Part shown: piece by piece, positions 1 to 6,119 of the stretch
How the letters are laid out: the number at the start of each line of letters is the position of its first letter
Numbering within the stretch: position 1 is the stretch's first letter
The notes under the pieces: model-generated
The model's database searches: none
What the model saw: the letters and a program-made list of their open reading frames with translations, nothing else
Told to the model about the DNA's origin: nothing
Program-made: the position numbers and the translations under genes
NCBI GenBank assembly: GCA_009843635.1
Contig: VYDB01000108.1
Coordinates: forward strand, 1 to 56,691
DNA length: 56,691 bases
Source of the DNA: Gammaproteobacteria bacterium
GTDB lineage: Bacteria > Pseudomonadota > Gammaproteobacteria > Pseudomonadales > Azotimanducaceae
Reading direction: 5' to 3'

Positions 1-1
1 T

Positions 2-151
2 TTTCCGCTGGAAATCCGCCCCCTCTTCAGGCTCATTCCTGATTGGACAAGACTGCAAGTGGCAGCGGAGGGAGTTTCTGCTATTCTGGTTCCGGCCGAT
101 CAGGTCGAAATGGTTGAATTCATGGAAGATGCTTCCAGCGAAGATGTCTAG
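2..151 (+). CDS. C-terminal end of an unrecognised protein (cut by window edge)
   Basis: An open frame runs in from the left edge and stops at TAG 149-151, giving 49 residues that end in an acidic tail (EFMEDASSEDV). I recognise no family. The gene 27 bp downstream has a good ribosome binding site, so the two could be co-transcribed. Only the C-terminus is visible, so function cannot be assigned. It could also be a chance open frame in a decayed region. Confidence 0.35.
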   Translation, partial: FPLEIRPLFRLIPDWTRLQVAAEGVSAILVPADQVEMVEFMEDASSEDV

Positions 152-178
152 AAAGTCGAGCAAGCCGAGGAATTAGTC

Positions 179-310
179 ATGGCCAAGGTTCCCAATCCAC
201 CTCCTAACCGACGGAGTGTTCGTGCGAGCGACGGCGTAATGCGAAAAGCGGCTACATCCGTAAAGCCTCCGCCTCCGCCACCGCCTCCGCCAAAGAGAAA
301 GTCGAGCTAG
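179..310 (+). CDS. 43-residue proline-rich basic micro-protein
   Basis: ATG 179 is preceded by GAGGA at 166-170, 8 nt upstream, a plausible Shine-Dalgarno site. The product is 43 residues, with a basic N-terminal half and a run of nine prolines followed by KRKSS at the C-terminus. The proline run comes from a CCGCCT/CCGCCA microsatellite-like stretch (about 269-294). No family is recognised. The stop at 308-310 lies where IS256-like coding sequence begins in another frame, so the C-terminus may be a product of the insertion. It could be non-coding. Confidence 0.35.
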   Translation: MAKVPNPPPNRRSVRASDGVMRKAATSVKPPPPPPPPPKRKSS

Positions 311-438
311 ACATTGGAACCGTTCCCATTCCCTTCTTCGCGTTCTCGGCGCCGATCCGCCGGGCGATCTACACCACCAATGCCGTGGAGAGCCTGAACA
401 GCACCGTGCGGCGGGCGGTTCGGAGCAAGGGCCACGCC
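301..438 (+). mobile_element. IS256-family (mutator-type) transposase remnant, plus orientation
   Basis: The frame starting at 301 reads PIPFFAFSAPIRRAIYTTNA followed by VESLNSTVRRAVRSKGHA. This matches the conserved IS256/mutator transposase segment around 'IPFFAFP..IR..IYTTNAIESLN..LR...K.RG'. Downstream the similarity stops abruptly and the frame closes at 508-510. Neither the rest of the transposase nor terminal repeats are present, so this is an internal fragment of a dead element. Its orientation is opposite to that of the IS end at 1288-1395, so they are either two elements or a rearranged one. Confidence 0.75.
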
Positions 439-555
439 AAGTCCATCCAGCCATCCCACGATCCCTGTGCCGAGTTCACATCCATCAGCCTTGTCAGGCC
501 AAGTGCGTGAGCCGAAAATGGCTTTCACCTGAATTGGCATGATTCGAGGGCAGCC

Positions 556-672
556 GTGTGCGGACGCTTCACCCAAAAGCTGAGGTGGCGTGAGGTGCAC
601 GACCTCTCCCGCCTGCTGATCGACGCGCCGCCCGACAACGTGCGCAACGACGGGCCGGAGGTGTTGGAATAG
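556..672 (+). pseudogene. N-terminal fragment of a YedK/HMCES-type SRAP (SOS response-associated peptidase) gene
   Basis: GTG 556 starts V-CGRFTQKLRWREVHDLSRL and the frame stops at TAG 670-672 after 38 codons. The SRAP family (YedK, human HMCES) begins Met-Cys-Gly-Arg-Phe. Cys2 becomes N-terminal and forms the thiazolidine crosslink to abasic sites in single-stranded DNA. The Cys2-Gly-Arg-Phe-Thr start is intact here. The roughly 200 residues with the Asn, Glu and His active-site positions are missing, so no functional enzyme can be made. It sits among IS fragments, suggesting disruption by transposition or deletion. The fragment is short, so the family call rests on one strong motif. Confidence 0.6.
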
Positions 673-975
673 GGGAGGGCACCAGTCTCCGACCGTCACA
701 CAGTCCATCGGCACCCTCGCCCTCGATTCAGAATCGGGCAATGGCCTGGAACAAGTGGAGGCGCTTCAAGCGGGCCAATATCCCGCATCCCGCCTCCAAG
801 CGGCACTCTGGGTTAAAATGATCCTCACAACGCACGCAAGTCCGATCATCGACAGCCCGCGCGTGGAACAGCACATCTCATTGGACGTGTTGAGAGTTGC
901 ATTTCCTTGCCCAACGGCTAGCCTGTCAAAGAAGAGAAGTCGAATGCCGTGCCAAGCACAGCGACGGAGGCGACC
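673..975. other. Stretch without a recognisable gene
   Basis: About 300 bp between the SRAP fragment and the DUF433 gene. Several short open frames exist on both strands, but none has a convincing start, ribosome binding site or family signature. It is probably decayed accessory DNA. Confidence 0.5.
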
Positions 976-1200
976 ATGAAAGACGAGCAAATCGACAGGA
1001 ATCCCGACATCCTGGGCGGCACGCCAGTGTTCACCCGCACAAGGGTTCCGGTACGCATACTCATGGAGTACTTGGAAGCGGGCGACCGCCTCGACGACTT
1101 CCTGCAGGACTTCCCTTCAGTGTCCCGGGATCAAGCGGTCGCCGTGCTGGAAAGAGCTAGGATGATCCTTGCTGGTGATCAGGATGAGGCTGCTGCTTGA
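976..1200 (+). CDS. DUF433 antitoxin-like protein
   Basis: A 74-residue protein with the DUF433 pattern: NPDILGGTPVFTRTRVPV, then LMEYLEAGDRLDDFLQDFP and VSRDQAVAVLERA, a short helical DNA-binding-like fold. DUF433 proteins are commonly encoded directly upstream of DUF5615 PIN-like toxins and are presumed to be antitoxins that also bind the operator. ATG 976 is chosen because the domain starts immediately after it; an upstream in-frame ATG at 949 only adds unrelated residues. Its last 17 bp overlap the toxin start at 1184, typical of a coupled toxin-antitoxin operon. The antitoxin looks intact, while its toxin is truncated. Confidence 0.8.
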   Translation: MKDEQIDRNPDILGGTPVFTRTRVPVRILMEYLEAGDRLDDFLQDFPSVSRDQAVAVLERARMILAGDQDEAAA

Positions 1201-1287
1201 CGAATCTGTGCCACGGCCCCTTCAGAAGTCCTTTCCTGACGCTTACGAGGTTCGAACTGTCCCTCAGATGGGATGGACCGGGACCGG
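1184..1287 (+). pseudogene. Truncated DUF5615 (PIN-like) toxin, cut at an IS256-type end
   Basis: ATG 1184 begins MRLLLDESVPRPLQKSFPDA and continues YEVRTVPQMGWTGT. This is the N-terminus of DUF5615 PIN-like putative nucleases, with the first catalytic-type Asp in LLLDES. Similarity ends near codon 35, exactly where a sequence resembling an IS256-family terminal repeat begins (about 1288). The frame then runs through the IS end and, without a stop, into the downstream coiled-coil gene, ending at 1729. Such a 181-codon readthrough product would lack the rest of the nuclease fold. DUF5615 proteins are normally about 110-120 residues, so this toxin is very probably inactive. Confidence 0.7.
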
Positions 1288-1395
1288 AGGGAGTGTCAGA
1301 AACTTTGTGTGTGAGCAGTTTTTCAAAAATCACGCTCACCCTTGCGCCGCAGTAAACCGCTCTTCGAAGCGGATGGCAAATTCGCCCCTCACCTG
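1288..1395 (-). mobile_element. Right end of an IS256-family element with the transposase C-terminus
   Basis: The plus strand at 1289-1311 (GGGAGTGTCAGAAACTTTGTG and on) resembles an IS256-family terminal inverted repeat. On the minus strand, coding sequence entering from about 1395 reads VRGEFAIRFEERFTAAQG and stops at 1338-1336. This is like the 'FAI.FEERF' C-terminus of mutator-type transposases. Stop codon then terminal repeat is the normal layout of such an element. The rest of the element is missing: upstream of about 1395 the sequence belongs to another gene. It is therefore a solo end left after a deletion, and it marks the point where the toxin gene is cut. Confidence 0.6.
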
Positions 1396-1447
1396 CAACA
1401 CGAACCCAATGGACCGTCGCGCCCCAGCATTGATCAGCGGATTGACC

Positions 1448-1729
1448 ATGACGCCGTTTGAAACCGAATTCCTAGCCATCAACGCTGCAGCCCTCTGGGT
1501 TGCGGCCGCCGCCTTGGTCGCTCAGGTTGTCATCGGTGCGGGCCAAATCGCTGTCGTTTGGCACGGCATCCGCAGCATGATCGCCTCCGGCCAAGCCCGC
1601 GCCTGCGAGCACGACCAGCGCCACGAGGAGGCCATGCGCAAGTACGACCAACGCCACGAGGAGACCATGACGGCACTGCGGGCCTTGATCACCCGCACTG
1701 CGCCGCAACCCGGGACTCCCAACAACTGA
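1448..1729 (+). CDS. Small membrane protein with a C-terminal charged coiled-coil repeat
   Basis: From ATG 1448 the product is 93 residues. A hydrophobic helix spans about residues 10-38 (ALWVAAAALVAQVVIGAGQI region). A charged, probably coiled-coil tail follows, with two 11-residue repeats, EHDQRHEEAMR and KYDQRHEETMT, encoded by a 33-bp tandem repeat. There is no strong ribosome binding site before ATG 1448, and the frame is also open upstream through the IS end to the truncated toxin, so a fusion product is formally possible. Family unknown. The layout resembles small phage-like or DUF1640-like helical membrane proteins. Confidence 0.5.
   Translation: MTPFETEFLAINAAALWVAAAALVAQVVIGAGQIAVVWHGIRSMIASGQARACEHDQRHEEAMRKYDQRHEETMTALRALITRTAPQPGTPNN
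1607..1672 (+). repeat. Two-copy 33-bp in-frame tandem repeat
   Basis: Units 1607-1639 and 1640-1672 each encode 11 residues of the form xxDQRHEExM. They differ at a few bases. Eleven residues is a natural period for coiled coils, so copy number could change without breaking the helix. Confidence 0.7.
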
Positions 1730-1777
1730 CCTGCCCGTGTCGGCCACTCCCACTGCCCTGTTCAAATTGAGCCCGAC

Positions 1778-2050
1778 ATGGACTCCTTCACTGGTCCGCC
1801 TGAGGTAGCCTCAGTGCGCCGCAAACTCGAACGCCCCAACAGCCCGAACGGAGACCCTGTCGCGGTGGATGAGTGCTTAACTGCAGAGCTTGACAGAATG
1901 GCGACGGAGCTTCGGGCTGAAATCACCGACCTGAAAGAAGTGATCATCGACTGTTTTGACTCGACGGAGCGCTTACTGCGCCGCTTGTTTTTCATCACAG
2001 CGGTGTTCGTCAGCATTGCATTGGCCAGTGCGGCCACAGCCGTAGTCTGA
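1778..2050 (+). CDS. Small protein with a coiled coil and a C-terminal membrane anchor
   Basis: A 90-residue product. A polar N-terminal third is followed by a probable amphipathic coiled coil (TAELDRMATELRAEITDLKE region) and a C-terminal hydrophobic segment (LFFITAVFVSIALASAATAVV), consistent with a tail-anchored inner-membrane protein with its N-terminus in the cytoplasm. No family is recognised. It lies 48 bp after the previous coiled-coil membrane protein, in the same direction. A third gene of the same general design occurs at 37517-37975. The ribosome binding site is weak, so the start is tentative. Confidence 0.5.
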   Translation: MDSFTGPPEVASVRRKLERPNSPNGDPVAVDECLTAELDRMATELRAEITDLKEVIIDCFDSTERLLRRLFFITAVFVSIALASAATAVV

Positions 2051-2187
2051 ATGTTGGCGTAGTCTTCAAGGTGGGCAACCCCGCAGTGCTTCAGGTGATG
2101 GATCACCAAGGCGCAAACCCGCACAGGTCGTTGACATGCGCGGGATGCGGCAACATCATCGTGTTGTTGAAACATCGGTGTGCCGTC

Positions 2188-3096
2188 ATGAGCAAGCGTC
2201 TGCTGTCTTCCCTTCTTTGCCTTGCCGCCGTCTTCATGGTGGCCAATGTCCGGTCGGCCGAGATCAATGTCGGCGAGTTGTTCAAGTCGGTCACCGAGCT
2301 GCGTGCCGAAGTGGAGCAGATTCGTACCGTCATGGGCGAACCGCTGCCGCCGTCCCGTGAGTACCGCATTCACGATGCGGTGCCTAGGCACGTGTTCTAC
2401 CAGGCGCAGACGCTGTTCAGAAAAGCGAACCAGTTTGCGCAGCAGATTGCTGGCGTATCGAGGCAGGCCCCGAAGTTGGCGCCGGAAGGGAGCATCGAAT
2501 CCGATGACGTCCTGCAGGTGCTCAACGACTCCCGCGAGCAACTCGGGTTCGTGAAGGCGGCCTTGGGCATCACGGAACCCGTTGCGGAAGCGAAGCTTGA
2601 CCGCCGCAAGCGGTCATCGGACGTTCTTTACGAACTCATCGAAACGGGCCGGGTCATCAATTTCATCAGTGGGCGCACCGTCGCATGGACGTCCATCTAC
2701 GATCGCGTGCTCCTGGCCATCACCTACGTTGGGGGCGCCCTGCCGGAAGAGAGCCGGTTTCCGGCCTTGCCGGCCTTCGAATCCGGCAAGTTCCCGCAGG
2801 ATGTCTTCGGCCGCCTCCAACAGTGCATGGAGCTGTCGCGGTCACTCGCAGCGGAGCACGGCGTGGCAGTGCTGAGGCTCGAGTCCATCAGGGCCTCCGA
2901 AGTGGGCCCCACTGTCATCGAGGCGATGGACATGGCGACCCTCGTGCTGTCGGACCTTGCCGAGCTCACCTACGAAATGGAGGCGGAGGACGTGCCCCTG
3001 CCGGAATACCCCCATCCGAGCCGCGTGTTCCCCTCGCACGTCTATCAACTCGTCGGGGTGCTGCAAGCCCAACTGGAGATGCTCGCCGAGACTTAG
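2188..3096 (+). CDS. Secreted helical protein of unknown function
   Basis: From ATG 2188 the product is 302 residues, starting with a clear Sec signal peptide (MSKRLLSSLLCLAAVFMVAN, predicted cleavage after VRSA). The mature part is predicted largely helical, with no metal, nucleophile or binding motif I recognise. The frame is open from 2071, but the extra 39 codons place Cys-rich residues before the signal peptide and are rejected. No lipobox, so it is probably periplasmic or exported. It ends 48 bp before the MFS carrier at 3145 and may share its transcript. Confidence 0.6.
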   Translation: MSKRLLSSLLCLAAVFMVANVRSAEINVGELFKSVTELRAEVEQIRTVMGEPLPPSREYRIHDAVPRHVFYQAQTLFRKANQFAQQIAGVSRQAPKLAPEGSIESDDVLQVLNDSREQLGFVKAALGITEPVAEAKLDRRKRSSDVLYELIETGRVINFISGRTVAWTSIYDRVLLAITYVGGALPEESRFPALPAFESGKFPQDVFGRLQQCMELSRSLAAEHGVAVLRLESIRASEVGPTVIEAMDMATLVLSDLAELTYEMEAEDVPLPEYPHPSRVFPSHVYQLVGVLQAQLEMLAET

Positions 3097-3107
3097 GCCT
3101 TAGCGTG

Positions 3108-3136
3108 CTCCTCGGAGCGAGGGCGTCCCGCCCTCG
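3108..3136. repeat. Tandem small hairpins (REP-like) before the MFS gene
   Basis: Two adjacent palindromes: CTCC-TC-GGAG at 3108-3117, and a 7-bp stem CGAGGGC/GCCCTCG at 3118-3124 and 3130-3136 with a 5-nt loop. They lie in the 48-bp gap between two same-direction genes with no T-run, so REP-like structure or an mRNA element is more likely than a terminator. A related GGAGCG-CGAGGGG hairpin occurs at 49921-49946. Confidence 0.45.
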
Positions 3137-3144
3137 ATTGGGCC

Positions 3145-4731
3145 GTGCCCCCTCCTGACGCACCCGCGAAAGCGCCCAGCCGCGCCTACGCCCACTATGT
3201 GCTGGCGGTGCTGGTGCTGGTGTACATCTTCAACTTCATCGACCGCAACATCCTCGCCATCCTGGCGGAGGACATCAAGGCGGATCTCGGCGTCACCGAC
3301 GCCCAGATGGGCTTTCTGTACGGCACGGTGTTCGCCGTGTTCTATGCGGTGTTCGGCATTCCGCTGGCGCGCTTCGCCGACGTCTGGTCGCGCCGCAGCC
3401 TCATCGCCACTGGCTTGGCGTTCTGGAGCGCCATGACCGCCCTGTCCGGCTTGGCCCGGTCCTTCGGGGTCTTGGCGGCCTGCCGCATCGGCGTCGGCAT
3501 CGGTGAGGCGAGCGCCTCGCCGGCAGCCTATTCGATGCTGGCGGACTACTACCCGCCGCATCGGCGCGCCACCGTGATCGCCACCTATGCGTCGGGGGTT
3601 TACATTGGCGCCGGCATCGGCATCTTCCTGGGCGGCGCCATCCTCGATGCCTGGGCTGCCGCCTACCCGGATGGCGGTGCGCCCTTCGGCCTCAAGGGCT
3701 GGCAAGTCGCCTTCATGGCCGTCGGCCTGCCCGGGTTGGCGATGGCCCTGTGGGTGCGAACGTTGCGTGAGCCCACCCGGGGCATCAGCGAGGGATTGAT
3801 CGCCGAGCGGCATCCGGCACCCTTCAAGCTGCTCGGCCGCGAGCTGATGGCAGTGTTGCCGCCCCTCAATCTGCTCAGCTTGGCGGGCCACCGCCCCGTG
3901 CTCATCCGCAACGCGATCGCCGCAGGGGGTTTCGCCGTTGCCGCCGCGTTGTTGATCCTCGTCACGGGCAGCATCGCCCAGTGGGTGGCGAGCGGCGTGG
4001 GCGCCTACATCACCTTCTCGTGGGCGCAGTCGTTGAAGATCCGTGATCCGGCCACTTACGCCATGATGTTCCGCTCGCGCGCCTTCATCTTCACGATGCT
4101 GGCGTTCCCGATGACCGCCTTCGTGGGCTACGGGGCCGGATTTTGGATTCCGCCGCTGCTGTTGCGGCTGCACGATGCCAGCGTCACCCAGGTTGGCCTG
4201 TTCCTCGGCATGGGCGCCGCCGCCGGCGGGTTCATGGGCATCACCCTCGGCGGCTGGCTGGCGGATCACCTGAAGCAGCGCATCCCGGGCGGCCGGATGA
4301 TCGTCGGCTACATCGGCGTCGTCGGCAGCGTTCCGATCCTGTTGCTGCTGCTGTACAGCGAGTCGCTGGCCGTCGCCTTCTGGCTCAATTTCGCGCTCAC
4401 CGCCTTTGCCGCCTGCAATGGCGGGGTGCCGCCGAGCACCGCCGCCGACTTGGTGTTGCCGCGCATGCGGGCGGTGGCGGGCGCTTACTACATCCTGCTC
4501 AACACCTTCATCGGCTTGGCGCTCGGCCCCTACTTCATGGGCCTGCTGTCCGACCTGTTCTTCGCCAGCGGCCTGAACGAGGCGGAGGCGCTGCGCACCG
4601 CCATCGCGGTGTCGTTGCTGACCCTCATCCCCGCCTTGGTGTTCATGGCCCTGGCGCACCGCTACCTGCCCGGCGACGAAGCCACCCGCCTGGACCGCGC
4701 CCGCGCCCTAGGCGAAGCGGTTGACCCATAG
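3145..4731 (+). CDS. MFS transporter, Spns/spinster-like
   Basis: A 528-residue inner-membrane carrier with about twelve hydrophobic segments. Helix 1 carries YIFNFIDRNILAILAEDIKA, followed by the motif-A-like loop RFADVWSRRS between helices 2 and 3. A GVGIGEASASPAAYSMLADY segment is typical of the Spns-like branch of MFS, often annotated near lipid or aromatic transport in bacteria. A long central loop holds LREPTRGISEG. The start is GTG 3145 with a weak ribosome binding site; no better start lies before the first helix. Substrate cannot be read from sequence. Confidence 0.8.
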   Translation: MPPPDAPAKAPSRAYAHYVLAVLVLVYIFNFIDRNILAILAEDIKADLGVTDAQMGFLYGTVFAVFYAVFGIPLARFADVWSRRSLIATGLAFWSAMTALSGLARSFGVLAACRIGVGIGEASASPAAYSMLADYYPPHRRATVIATYASGVYIGAGIGIFLGGAILDAWAAAYPDGGAPFGLKGWQVAFMAVGLPGLAMALWVRTLREPTRGISEGLIAERHPAPFKLLGRELMAVLPPLNLLSLAGHRPVLIRNAIAAGGFAVAAALLILVTGSIAQWVASGVGAYITFSWAQSLKIRDPATYAMMFRSRAFIFTMLAFPMTAFVGYGAGFWIPPLLLRLHDASVTQVGLFLGMGAAAGGFMGITLGGWLADHLKQRIPGGRMIVGYIGVVGSVPILLLLLYSESLAVAFWLNFALTAFAACNGGVPPSTAADLVLPRMRAVAGAYYILLNTFIGLALGPYFMGLLSDLFFASGLNEAEALRTAIAVSLLTLIPALVFMALAHRYLPGDEATRLDRARALGEAVDP

Positions 4732-4806
4732 CATCGCGCGGAACAACGGCGCTCCCTTCCCACCAAGGCGGCCATTTGTGCGAGATGTCTGAAACTGCCG
4801 TAGTCC

Positions 4807-4849
4807 CACCGCCCCTTTTCGTGGCGGTGCCGCAGGCACCATTCTGGTG
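4807..4849 (+). terminator. Three overlapping alternative hairpins between MFS and TPR genes
   Basis: Stem A pairs 4807-4813 (CACCGCC) with 4823-4829 (GGCGGTG). Stem B pairs 4826-4831 (GGTGCC) with 4835-4840 (GGCACC). Stem C pairs 4837-4840 (CACC) with 4846-4849 (GGTG). A and B, and B and C, share bases and cannot form together. There is no strong U-tract, so it could be a weak terminator for the carrier gene or an attenuator-like leader for the TPR/HEPN pair that starts 48 bp later. Confidence 0.35.
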
Positions 4850-4896
4850 TGATAGCCTTGGTGTAGTTGATAGTTTGTCACAAGTTGAGTTCTCCC

Positions 4897-5670
4897 ATGC
4901 CGCGCACGCCCTCACCGGCCAAGAAGGTTAATCAGCTAATTGAGCGTCTCGCTCAGCTAGCCACCGCGCCTGCGCTCGACGAGTTCTCGCTGCAACGGAT
5001 TGATCGCGATGCGAATGCGCTGATGAAATCCGACCCAGCCGGTGCGCACACTGTGCTTGGCGGCGTTGCGGCTCTTCGGGGAGATAGGGATGAAACCCGG
5101 AAGCGCTATCGTACGGCACTCCAAATCGAAAGCGCTTTCGCTACCCTGTTCAACCACTCGTTTTCCCTTTCTCTTCTCGACGAACACGAGGAGGCTCTGA
5201 AGGTCGCAGTTGAGGCCCTCAAGGCCTATCCTGACGACCTAACCTTGCTCAACCGCGCAATCAAGGCCGCCCTCGAATCGGCCAACTTTGAGATCGCGCG
5301 AGACCTCTCCAGTCGTTGGGATGCTGTGTCGCCTGATCGCTCCAACCCTCTTTCCGGAATGGCTCGACAACTCGCTGACGCCGTTGCGGGCGGGATGTTC
5401 AGTGAGAAGGGGGTTCGCGAGGTTCTCTGCCTACTCACAGAGACGCAACGTGGCGAGAACGTCCGAACTTCCAATTCCAGGTTTAATTCGCAATATGGGG
5501 AGGAGTCCTTTTTCTACGAACGAATGATCCGTACCACGCCAGAGTCTGCTGCCGCCCTCAACGAGCGCTTTGCTGACCAGATTGTCGAGCGTTCCGACCT
5601 GATGGCCGATCCGGGCCTCAAGTTTGTCGGGGCGTTCATAGCCGACACATCCAATGGCAGTTACGCCTGA
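4897..5670 (+). CDS. TPR-like helical-repeat protein, partner of a HEPN protein
   Basis: From ATG 4897 the product is 257 residues. Residues about 50-150 form TPR-like helix pairs (AALRGDRDETRKRYRTALQI, then LLDEHEEALKVAVEALKAYP). The rest is soluble and helical, with no signal peptide or membrane segment. An upstream TTG (4867) would add ten residues and is less likely. The gene overlaps the HEPN gene by 17 bp, implying coupled translation and a shared role, possibly antitoxin or adaptor to scaffold. I know no named family for it. The moderate GC and third-position use differ somewhat from the neighbouring core genes, compatible with transfer. Confidence 0.6.
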   Translation: MPRTPSPAKKVNQLIERLAQLATAPALDEFSLQRIDRDANALMKSDPAGAHTVLGGVAALRGDRDETRKRYRTALQIESAFATLFNHSFSLSLLDEHEEALKVAVEALKAYPDDLTLLNRAIKAALESANFEIARDLSSRWDAVSPDRSNPLSGMARQLADAVAGGMFSEKGVREVLCLLTETQRGENVRTSNSRFNSQYGEESFFYERMIRTTPESAAALNERFADQIVERSDLMADPGLKFVGAFIADTSNGSYA

Positions 5671-6016
5671 ACGCCTGCTCGAGGCGGCCACTAGTATCGC
5701 CAAGGGCGACCAAGAGGTCGATTGGCGCAACGCAACGAGCCGCGCCTATTACGCAGCCTACCACCGCTGTCGGCTCGTTGCGCAGGAAGCGCGTTTTTCC
5801 CTCACGGAAGCTGGGAGTGTGCATGCGGCACTGGTGGAGACGCTCACAACCCCCCTGTCTTCAGCGCCCTTGAAGAGCATGGGCTACCTGCTGGAGCAGT
5901 GTCGTCGGCGACGGGTAAGAGCTGACTACCGCATCGATGAGAACTTTTCCCGAGATATCGCGAACGCGGTACTCGCAGACAGCAAAAGGATTTTGGAAAA
6001 AGCGGGCACACTTTAA
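5654..6016 (+). CDS. HEPN-domain protein, putative RNase toxin
   Basis: A 120-residue all-helical protein with the HEPN signature SRAYYAAYH. Arg30 and His37 form the R-x6-H arrangement within the Rx4-6H motif found in catalytic HEPN ribonucleases, preceded by WRNATS as is common in the family. Known HEPN proteins act as toxins or defence RNases, often with a nucleotidyltransferase (MNT) antitoxin. Here the partner is a TPR-like protein whose gene overlaps by 17 bp. No MNT gene is nearby. HEPN proteins without RNase activity also exist, so toxicity is inference. It faces the GPH carrier across a 103-bp gap. Confidence 0.7.
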   Translation: MAVTPERLLEAATSIAKGDQEVDWRNATSRAYYAAYHRCRLVAQEARFSLTEAGSVHAALVETLTTPLSSAPLKSMGYLLEQCRRRRVRADYRIDENFSRDIANAVLADSKRILEKAGTL

Positions 6017-6119
6017 ATCAAAAGCGTGTCATTGCGCCCTGCCGCCCGCCTTCCATCCGTGGCTGTGACTCGCACTTCCTCAAGGGAAAGCGATGGCTCG
6101 AAGGAACGGCGCTACCCCG

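Noticed and set aside
269-294. CCGCCT/CCGCCA run as a CRISPR or tandem array
   Set aside because: It is a short proline-codon microsatellite without spacers.
3100-4659. 519-codon minus-strand open frame opposite the MFS gene
   Set aside because: It is the antisense of a clear transporter, with low-complexity Arg/Gly/Gln/His composition typical of GC-rich shadow frames.
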